A stretch of DNA of 5,033 bases from Clostridiales bacterium (GTDB lineage: Bacteria > Bacillota > Clostridia > Oscillospirales > Acutalibacteraceae), in the NCBI GenBank assembly GCA_021200075.1, contig JAJQGZ010000139.1:1-5033 (forward strand), given 5' to 3'. The notes under the pieces are model-generated. The model had not been told where the DNA came from. It ran no database searches and saw nothing but the letters and a program-made list of their open reading frames with translations. Made by a program: the position numbers and the translations under genes. Position 1 is the stretch's first letter. Every line of letters begins with the position of its first letter. Of this stretch, positions 1-4,057 are shown one piece after another.

Positions 1-965
1 CAAATGAATATCATATAATCGCCGCAGGAAGCTTGCTCGGTACACTTCTTGTACAGCCGAAATCTTATCCTGTGGGGCAAATCAATTTGCTTAATGTATA
101 TCCGCTGACCTTTGATGAATTTTTGGAAGCAGTTGACGGCGGATTATATAGTTACTATTCGTCAATAAAAAAAGACTGCCAAATTGAGGAGATATTTCAT
201 AACCGTTTAACGGACGCTTATAATAATTATCTTATCATAGGCGGTATGCCGGAATGTGTTTCTTCCTGGATTAAAGATAAAAACCCTGCTGAAATTACAA
301 GAATACAAAACGAGCTTGTTGAAGTTTATGAAAATGATTTTTCAAAGCATAACGGCAAAGTTAACAGCGGCAGAATACTTATGGTTTTTCGCAGTATAGT
401 GTCCCAACTCGCCAAAGAAAATGAAAAGTTTATTTACGGTGCGGTAAGAAAGGGCGCTCGGGCGAGGGAATTTGAAGAAGCTATTGAACGGCTTGTATCC
501 GCAGGTATGATTAACAGAGTTTACAATGTCACTAAAGCTGAGCATCCGCTTCCTGTCTTTGAGAGATTAGATTCATTCAAGCTCTTTATGTTTGATACGG
601 GACTGTTAAAGCATATGGCAGGCATTGACAACAGTGCTGTGTTGTTGAAAAGCGATTATCAATTCAAAGGTGCTTTAACCGAAAATTTTGTTTTTCAGCA
701 AATAAAAGGTATATTTGATGTTGAGCCTCATTATTTTTCAAAAGACGGTAAATTTGAAATTGACTGTATTATTCAAAATAAAACGGAAATTATCCCTGTA
801 GAAATTAAGGGCGAGGAAAGTAAAAAAGCAAGCTCATTTAAAAATTATGTTGAAAAAAATGAGCAGTCAAATGCAATTCGTTTTTCTAAAATGAATTATA
901 AAAAAGACGGAGCTTTTACCAATATACCGCTTTATTTGGCAGGAAGAATAAAAGATTTTCTGTAA
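1..965 (+). CDS. AAA-type ATPase with C-terminal DUF4143 domain (5' end outside window)
   Basis: The frame is open from the left edge, so the gene is cut by the window and no start can be chosen; the TTG at 33 is internal. The first visible residues, NEYHIIAAGSLLGTLL, match the late part of the AAA_14 ATPase core. Walker A and B, expected roughly 100 residues further upstream, are not visible. A helical, winged-helix-like stretch follows (about 310-590). The last third has the DUF4143 pattern FDTGLL, GALTENFV, FEIDCII and PVEIKG. Its spaced E (681), D (762) and E-x-K (801-809) resemble a PD-(D/E)xK nuclease fold. The visible part is 320 residues, and full-length relatives are about 400-430. 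The family is common in Clostridia and Bacteroidetes, often in several copies; its biological role is poorly defined, and nuclease activity is inference. No partner gene is visible. Several A6-A7 runs remain in frame, so the gene looks intact. The family call is firm; the function is not. Confidence 0.9.
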   Translation, partial: NEYHIIAAGSLLGTLLVQPKSYPVGQINLLNVYPLTFDEFLEAVDGGLYSYYSSIKKDCQIEEIFHNRLTDAYNNYLIIGGMPECVSSWIKDKNPAEITRIQNELVEVYENDFSKHNGKVNSGRILMVFRSIVSQLAKENEKFIYGAVRKGARAREFEEAIERLVSAGMINRVYNVTKAEHPLPVFERLDSFKLFMFDTGLLKHMAGIDNSAVLLKSDYQFKGALTENFVFQQIKGIFDVEPHYFSKDGKFEIDCIIQNKTEIIPVEIKGEESKKASSFKNYVEKNEQSNAIRFSKMNYKKDGAFTNIPLYLAGRIKDFL

Positions 966-971
966 AATATG

Positions 972-1020
972 AGTTTAAAAAATTTTGATTGTCCTTTTAA
1001 TGGATTTTATTTTTTAAACT
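972..1020. repeat. Perfect 12-bp A/T-rich inverted repeat
   Basis: AGTTTAAAAAAT (972-983) is exactly repeated in inverse orientation at 1009-1020, with 25 bases between. It starts 6 bases after the ATPase stop codon and lies just before the stronger terminator hairpin. As RNA it would form a weak A-U stem. It may help 3'-end formation or be a remnant of a repeat; no role can be assigned from sequence alone. Confidence 0.6.
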
Positions 1021-1026
1021 AATTGC

Positions 1027-1076
1027 AAAAGCAAGTTATCGGGTATGATTACTACATACGATGACTTGCTTTTTTC
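1027..1076 (+). terminator. Rho-independent terminator after the ATPase gene
   Basis: AGCAAGTTATCG (1030-1041) pairs with CGATGACTTGCT (1059-1070) over 12 positions with one G-U wobble. The stem can lengthen through A1027-1029 pairing with T1071-1073. An inner GTATG/CATAC pairing (1043-1047 with 1055-1059) can tighten the loop. The right arm runs straight into six T's. It separates the ATPase gene from yqfC. The A's on the left give a short T run on the other strand, so weak activity in both directions is possible. Confidence 0.85.
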
Positions 1077-1096
1077 TTATATATCCGATTGCCGAT

Positions 1097-1125
1097 TGAT
1101 ATTTTCCTCCCTGTCTTCATATATA
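1097..1125 (+). promoter_or_regulatory. Possible sigma-E-type promoter upstream of yqfC
   Basis: TGATATT (1097-1103) and CATATATA (1118-1125) are 14 bases apart. They resemble the Bacillus mother-cell sigma-E boxes (roughly KMATATT and CATACANT), and yqfCD is a sigma-E operon in Bacillus subtilis. The fit is imperfect. The predicted start, near 1132, would fall inside the ribosome site at 1131-1136, leaving an almost leaderless mRNA. Treat this as a candidate only. Confidence 0.35.
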
Positions 1126-1139
1126 AAAACGGTGATAGA

Positions 1140-1412
1140 ATGAAAAAGGCAGGGACAAAAAAGCTGAAAAAAGACAAAGCCAAGAAAGAGCCGTTTGATT
1201 ATTATTTCAGCAAACCGAGAATTGAGATGAACGGCAGTGAATGCCTTGTGGACGGTCTTGACGGGATAATCGAATACTCCGACAAAAAAATACAGGTGAG
1301 CCTCGGCAGTCAGTTCATCACATTTTATGGAGATGATTTGCGGATAAACTCCTTTACCCGTGAGGGTGCGATTGTCGAGGGAAATATAATGTCTACGGAG
1401 TTTTCCTCCTGA
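1140..1412 (+). CDS. yqfC: Sporulation protein YqfC (YabP/YqfC family)
   Basis: This is a 90-residue protein, close to the usual family length of about 90-100. The N-terminus is very lysine-rich (KKAGTKKLKKDKAKKE). The YabP/YqfC core follows: PRIEMNGSE, then GIIEYSDKKIQVSLGSQFITFYGDDLRINSF, then IVEGNIMSTEF near the end. The core is a compact predicted beta-strand unit with no membrane segment. ATG 1140 is preferred over the upstream in-frame TTG at 1089 because GGTGAT (1131-1136) sits just before it and the resulting length fits the family. In Bacillus subtilis yqfC precedes yqfD in a mother-cell operon needed for late spore development; the biochemical role is not established. Its TGA stop overlaps the presumed CTG start of yqfD. 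The reading frame is intact, unlike that of its partner. Confidence 0.88.
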   Translation: MKKAGTKKLKKDKAKKEPFDYYFSKPRIEMNGSECLVDGLDGIIEYSDKKIQVSLGSQFITFYGDDLRINSFTREGAIVEGNIMSTEFSS

Positions 1413-2383
1413 TACGGATTTTCAGACTGCTTGCAGGATTTGTAAAATTCAAATTTTACGGCGACTTTTACGAGGATTTCATAAACGACTGCTTTGAAAA
1501 GGGTGTTAATATAAAAAATATTTCGCTTTGCGACGGCGGATTTACTGTCGAATGTTCAATCAAAGTGTACAAAAGGCTTCACTGTATTGCTTACCGCCGA
1601 GGCGGAAAGACGGTTGTTATCGAAAAAAGAGGACTTCCTTTCCTGCTCAAACCGCTGAGAAACCGAGCAGGATTTTTTAGTCGGAGCGGTCATATTTGCT
1701 TTTATAATATCTTTTTTAGAGGGCTTTGTATGGAATGTTGAAACAGTCGGCAACACTTCAGTCAGCGATACAGTCCTGCTTTCTTATCTTGAAAGCGGAA
1801 ACCTTGCGAGGGGCGTGATGTGGAGCAGTATTGATACAGATAAGCTTGAATGGAACATTATGAGCGATTTTGACGATATTTCGTGGGTGCATATCAATCG
1901 CTCGGGCACAACCACAATTGTGGAGATTAACGAGGCGGTGACTGAGTCGAAAGCCGATGACGACAGTCTGAAAGGCGTTAAGGTTTTGCGAAAGGAGTTT
2001 GAAAGTGTTGCATACAGAAAGCAAAACCGTATTACGATTACCGATATAAAGGAATATAGAAAGCTGATTTTCTTCTCCGCTCAAATTCCGCTTTATTTCA
2101 ATTTGCAGCAGGGCGATATTCAGGAGGAGCAGTCTGATATGCTGACGGTAAACGGTGTGGAGCTTCCTATCGGAATAATAACAAAAACGCAGAAATATCT
2201 TTCTTTTGAAGAATATAATTTAACCGACGACGAGCTTGAAAAGCTTGCGAAAAAAAGCTCCTCAACCTTGAAGAAGAGGAGCTTGACGGATATACAATGG
2301 TGAATAAATATCCCGTATATGAGATTGACGCCGACAAATGTACAGTCACCTGCGCATATGTCGTTCGTGTGGATGAGGATTAA
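1409..2383 (+). pseudogene. yqfD: Sporulation protein YqfD, split by two homopolymer frameshifts
   Basis: YqfD is a membrane-anchored protein of the mother-cell sporulation programme. It reads through in three pieces: 1409-1678, 1680-2255 and 2258-2383. One T too many in the T6 run at 1673-1678 and one A too few in the A7 run at 2250-2256 break the frame; correcting both gives 324 residues ending at TAA 2381. The N-terminal soluble domain (AGFVKFKFYGDFYEDFINDC ... VIEKRGLPFLLKPLRNRAGF) leads into a transmembrane segment (FLVGAVIFAFIISFLEGFVW, about residues 89-108). The typical WNVETVGNTSVS, VMWSSIDTDKLE and DISWVHINRSGTTTIVEI follow. The central segment of the family, between this block and the IPLYFN/LPIGII region, appears to be missing; Bacillus subtilis YqfD is close to 400 residues. 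No ATG, GTG or TTG lies in frame before residue 53, so CTG 1409 after GGAG (1397-1400) is the likely start. phoH, which follows in Bacillus, is absent. Whether it is a true pseudogene or a sequencing artefact is undecided. Confidence 0.85.
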
Positions 2384-2417
2384 AACAGCCGAATTATCCC
2401 TCATCAATCGGGTTTTT
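2372..2417 (+). terminator. Candidate terminator hairpin spanning the convergent gene ends
   Basis: GATGAGGAT (2372-2380) pairs with ATCCCTCATC (2396-2405) over nine base pairs with one bulged C; the 15-base loop contains both the yqfD stop and the start of the ABC gene's stop codon. T2413-2417 follows at a distance. A competing stem (CCGA/TCGG, 2389-2392 with 2408-2411) lies closer to that T run. It would work for yqfD. In the opposite direction there is no T run, so transcripts of the ABC gene may run into yqfD antisense. Confidence 0.4.
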
Positions 2418-3140
2418 ATTATCCTTTTTGGATTCCCTGTTATACTTTTTCTCGTACCTGGGATTTATGTAATCCTCAACAACCTTGCCGTCACGGATTC
2501 TTATAACCCTCTCGGCTTCCTTGGCAATCTCGTTGTCGTGAGTGATTACGACTACCGTTCTGCCCTCGTTTTTAAGCTCGTGCAAAATCGCCATAACCTC
2601 TTTTGTGGAGCGAGTGTCAAGGTTACCCGTAGGTTCGTCGGCAAGGATTACCGGTGGTTTTGCGGCAATCGCTCTTGCAATGGCAACTCTCTGCTGCTGA
2701 CCGCCCGACATTTCGGCAGGCAGGTGGTGCATACGGGATTCAAGCCCGACACTTTTAAGCGCATCTTTGGAAATATCCTGCCTCTCGGATTTGTCCATTC
2801 CTCTGTATACAAGGGGAAGCTCGACATTTTCAAGCGCAGTGAGCGAGGAAATGAGGTTAAATCCCTGGAAGATAAAGCCTATCTGCTCGTTTCTGATAAC
2901 GCTCATTTGGTCGTCCGTCAAATTGTCAACAAGTTTTCCATTAATATAATATTCTCCGCTTGTAGGAGTATCAAGCAGACCGAGCATATTCATAAGTGTG
3001 GATTTACCCGAACCCGACTGACCGATTATGGCAACAAACTCGCCCTCGTCAATGGTTATGGAAACGCCGCCAAGAGCGTTTACCTGGTTTTCGCCGGGGT
3101 TATATATTTTGTATACATCACGAACCTCTATGAGATGCAT
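2394..3140 (-). CDS. ABC transporter ATP-binding protein, LolD/MacB type
   Basis: This is a complete 248-residue nucleotide-binding subunit that would hydrolyse ATP at the inner face of the membrane for a partner permease. All motifs are present: Walker A GQSGSGKST (40-48), Q-loop Q92 in FIFQGFNL, signature MSGGQQQR (144-151), Walker B VILADE (164-169), D-loop NLD (173-175) and H-loop H201. IGFIFQGFNLISSLTALENVELPL and the Walker B context DEPTGNLD are typical of the LolD/MacB/FtsE-like group, whose partners are FtsX-like permeases involved in lipoprotein, peptide or antimicrobial handling. The last ~25 residues form a charged tail (NPRYEKKYNRESKKDNKNP). ATG 3140 follows AAGGTGAT (3144-3151). 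No permease is adjacent: downstream lies yqfD, converging 10 bases away, and upstream is divergent spoVAC. The partner must therefore be encoded elsewhere. The substrate cannot be told from sequence. Confidence 0.93.
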   Translation of the reverse strand: MHLIEVRDVYKIYNPGENQVNALGGVSITIDEGEFVAIIGQSGSGKSTLMNMLGLLDTPTSGEYYINGKLVDNLTDDQMSVIRNEQIGFIFQGFNLISSLTALENVELPLVYRGMDKSERQDISKDALKSVGLESRMHHLPAEMSGGQQQRVAIARAIAAKPPVILADEPTGNLDTRSTKEVMAILHELKNEGRTVVVITHDNEIAKEAERVIRIRDGKVVEDYINPRYEKKYNRESKKDNKNPIDEG

Positions 3141-3156
3141 AAAATCACCTTCAATT

Positions 3157-3167
3157 TACAAATTGTA
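3157..3167. promoter_or_regulatory. Small dyad at the predicted transcription start of the ABC gene
   Basis: TACAA-A-TTGTA is a perfect 5+1+5 inverted repeat, 7 bases downstream of the -10 box, at about the start point. Its TTGTA/ACAA half-sites recur in the larger palindrome at 3220-3235 on the other side of the promoter. The arrangement suits a repressor operator, but no regulator gene is visible and A/T-rich DNA produces such dyads by chance. Confidence 0.35.
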
Positions 3168-3174
3168 TATTTTA

Positions 3175-3203
3175 ATATTACAGGAGATAATTAAAAATGT
3201 CAA
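3175..3203 (-). promoter_or_regulatory. Sigma-A promoter of the ABC ATPase gene
   Basis: Read on the minus strand, TTGACA (3203-3198) and TAATAT (3180-3175) are separated by exactly 17 bases. The -35 box is perfect and the -10 box has five of six consensus bases. The start point would be near 3168, giving a leader of about 28 bases that contains the AAGGTGAT ribosome site. This is the best vegetative promoter in the window and suggests the gene is well expressed unless repressed. Confidence 0.8.
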
Positions 3204-3205
3204 GA

Positions 3206-3236
3206 GAATAATTATTATAATATTGTAAACAATATA
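3206..3236 (+). promoter_or_regulatory. Weak candidate forespore (sigma-G-like) promoter for spoVAC
   Basis: GAATA (3206-3210) and CAATATA (3230-3236) loosely resemble sigma-G boxes (GHATR and CATNHTA), and spoVA operons are sigma-G dependent in Bacillus. The 19-base spacer is slightly long and the -10 box has a mismatch. The -10 box also overlaps the palindrome at 3220-3235. A start near 3243 would leave room for the ribosome site at 3272. This is a suggestion only. Confidence 0.22.
3220..3235. promoter_or_regulatory. 16-bp palindrome, possible operator in the divergent region
   Basis: ATATTGT-AA-ACAATAT is a perfect 7+2+7 inverted repeat between the ABC promoter and spoVAC, just upstream of the ABC -35 box. 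ATTGT...ACAAT dyads are common as binding sites of dimeric MarR-, TetR- or GntR-type regulators, but the sequence alone cannot identify one. It could act on either divergent gene. Confidence 0.45.
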
Positions 3237-3283
3237 AAAGCGGTATTCAGCCGTATTTTAGTTTGTTTTGCGGAAGTGGAAAA

Positions 3284-3728
3284 ATGAGCATAAGCAAGGA
3301 CGATTACAGCAAAATGACAGATAAGGCAAGTCCCAATTTCCCAAAGCTGTTAAACTGCATTAAAGCATTTGTTTTCGGCGGAGGTATCTGCCTGTTTGGT
3401 CAGGTGCTGATAATTTTGTTTGAAAATGCCGGATTCAATGAAAAAAGAGGTGCAGGCGGCGACTTCTTCGGTATTGATAATTTTAACGGCGATACTGACC
3501 GGCGCAGGTGTGTTTGACAAAATCGCACGTCACGCAGGAGCCGGCACAATAGTCCCTATAACGGGATTTGCAAATTCCGTAGTGCCGCCTGCGCTTGAAT
3601 TTCAGCACGAGGGATTTGTTTTCGGCACGGCGGCGCAGATGTTCACCATAGCCGGCCCCGTGATAGTGTACGGAATAGGTTCGTCGTTTTTGTACGGACT
3701 TATAATCTTTATTTTTAAACTGTATTGA
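3284..3728 (+). pseudogene. spoVAC: Stage V sporulation protein SpoVAC, one-base frameshift
   Basis: SpoVAC is a small membrane protein of the SpoVA complex, which moves dipicolinic acid into the forespore and out at germination. Removing one A from the run at 3441-3446 joins two frames into 147 residues; Bacillus subtilis SpoVAC is 150. The first half gives KLLNCIKAFVFGGGICLFGQ, and the second gives SSVLIILTAILTGAGVFDKI, GAGTIVPITGFANSVVPPALEF and MFTIAGPVIVYG, all strongly family-like. Several hydrophobic segments (about residues 28-47, 61-77, 120-145) fit a multi-spanning inner-forespore-membrane protein. ATG 3284 follows GGAAG (3272-3276) by 7 bases. As written, translation leaves the frame after about residue 54 and ends at 3517. 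An internal ATG at 3438 could restart the second half, but it lacks a good ribosome site. spoVAD and spoVAE, its usual followers, are absent. Decay and sequencing error remain alternatives. Confidence 0.88.
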
Positions 3729-3790
3729 TTAAAGATGGCTCTGTAATAAATGTTGGTATGCGGTATTAGGGACGTTTATTTTTACCCAAA

Positions 3791-3820
3791 TATGGCGGGC
3801 GGATGAAATCCGCCCCTACA
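3791..3820 (+). repeat. REP-like GC-rich palindrome, copy 1
   Basis: GGGCGGAT (3797-3804), a 3-base loop GAA, and ATCCGCCC (3808-3815) form a perfect 8-bp GC-rich stem in A/T-rich surroundings. The flanks TATG and CCTA are echoed in copy 2. There is no T run after it, so it is not a classical terminator. Short palindromes of this kind recur between genes in many Clostridia (recollection, not checked). Confidence 0.7.
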
Positions 3821-3869
3821 AAACGCTCTTGTCTTATATACGTTTTTATAGCCTATGCTACAACCGAGT

Positions 3870-3884
3870 GAACCATATTTGTTC
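3870..3884. repeat. GAAC-N7-GTTC dyad, copy 1
   Basis: GAACCATATTTGTTC is a 4-bp dyad (5-bp if the flanking T/A at 3869 and 3885 are included) with an A/T-rich centre. A very similar sequence is found at 3973-3987. The spacing is 7, not the 4 of Gram-positive LexA boxes. The role is unknown. Confidence 0.4.
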
Positions 3885-3921
3885 ATTATTTTAATAACCC
3901 TGGAACAGTGAACATTCCATA

Positions 3922-3948
3922 GGGGGGGCGGATATCATCCGCCCGCAT
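3922..3948 (-). repeat. REP-like GC-rich palindrome, copy 2 (inverted)
   Basis: GGGCGGAT (3926-3933), ATC, ATCCGCCC (3937-3944). Its reverse complement differs from the 19-base core of copy 1 at a single loop position, and its TATG/CCTA-like flanks are in mirrored order. It begins inside a run of seven G's (3922-3928), itself unusual here. The two copies together could pair as a long-range hairpin around about 110 bases. Confidence 0.7.
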
Positions 3949-3972
3949 AAATTTACCCAAATATTTGGCAAA

Positions 3973-3987
3973 GAACCTTAAATGTTC
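3973..3987. repeat. GAAC-N7-GTTC dyad, copy 2
   Basis: GAACCTTAAATGTTC shares GAACC-N5-TGTTC with the copy at 3870-3884 and lies just after the perfect palindrome CCAAATATTTGG (3957-3968). No gene start is close, so an operator role is not obvious. Confidence 0.4.
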
Positions 3988-4003
3988 AAAAGTATTTTAG
4001 GTA

Positions 4004-4057
4004 TTAAAAAAGACTGCCGCAAACGGTTTAATCCGCACGGCAGTCTTGTTTTTTTAT
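4004..4057 (-). terminator. Terminator of the PAP2 gene, probably bidirectional
   Basis: AAGACTGCCG (4010-4019) and CGGCAGTCTT (4038-4047) form a perfect 10-bp stem; the 18-base loop can make an extra CGG/CCG pairing. On the minus strand it starts a few bases after the phosphatase stop codon and ends in a T run (4011-4006). On the plus strand it is followed by G and seven T's (4049-4055), so it could also stop transcripts coming from spoVAC. Confidence 0.88.

Larger units (their letters stand above)
3781..3964. repeat. Compound repeat: 13-bp direct repeats enclosing inverted palindromes
   Basis: TTTACCCAAATAT occurs at 3781-3793 and again at 3952-3964, in the same orientation and exactly 171 bases apart. 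Just inside each copy lies a GC-rich palindrome, and the two palindromes are inverted with respect to each other. The unit could be a small non-autonomous element, a pair of REP-like units, or an insertion with target duplication. A 13-bp duplication would be long for most insertion sequences. No transposase is present. Confidence 0.55.
3729..4009. other. Non-coding, dyad-rich intergenic region
   Basis: No credible gene or RNA family was recognised on either strand between spoVAC and the phosphatase terminator. The stretch holds two GC-rich palindromes in opposite orientation, a pair of 13-bp direct repeats, a CCC-TGGAA/TTCCA-GGG hairpin (3898-3924) and two GAAC-N7-GTTC dyads. The first ~50 bases after spoVAC show no terminator and no trace of a spoVAD start. 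Confidence 0.6.

Noticed and set aside
2250..2257. A AAA AAG-like slippery heptamer suggesting programmed -1 frameshifting in yqfD
   Set aside because: The heptamer is present in the A7-G run but in the wrong phase relative to the incoming frame, and no stimulatory stem was evident. The other break in the gene needs a shift in the opposite direction, which makes a programmed mechanism unlikely.
2319..3194. Long plus-strand open frame of 291 codons opposite the ABC gene
   Set aside because: It is the mirror of a gene with every ABC ATPase motif; the translated product shows no family resemblance and arises from the codon bias of the other strand.
3797..3815. GC-rich hairpin as the spoVAC terminator
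   Set aside because: The stem is strong but is followed by CCTACAAAACG rather than T's, and a second inverted copy lies nearby, so a repeat element explains it better.
3870..3884. Possible LexA (SOS) box
   Set aside because: The GAAC and GTTC arms are present but 7 bases apart; Gram-positive LexA boxes have 4. No SOS gene is adjacent.
3791..3964. CRISPR array
   Set aside because: There are only two palindromic units, in opposite orientation, with a single ~110-base spacer and no cas gene.
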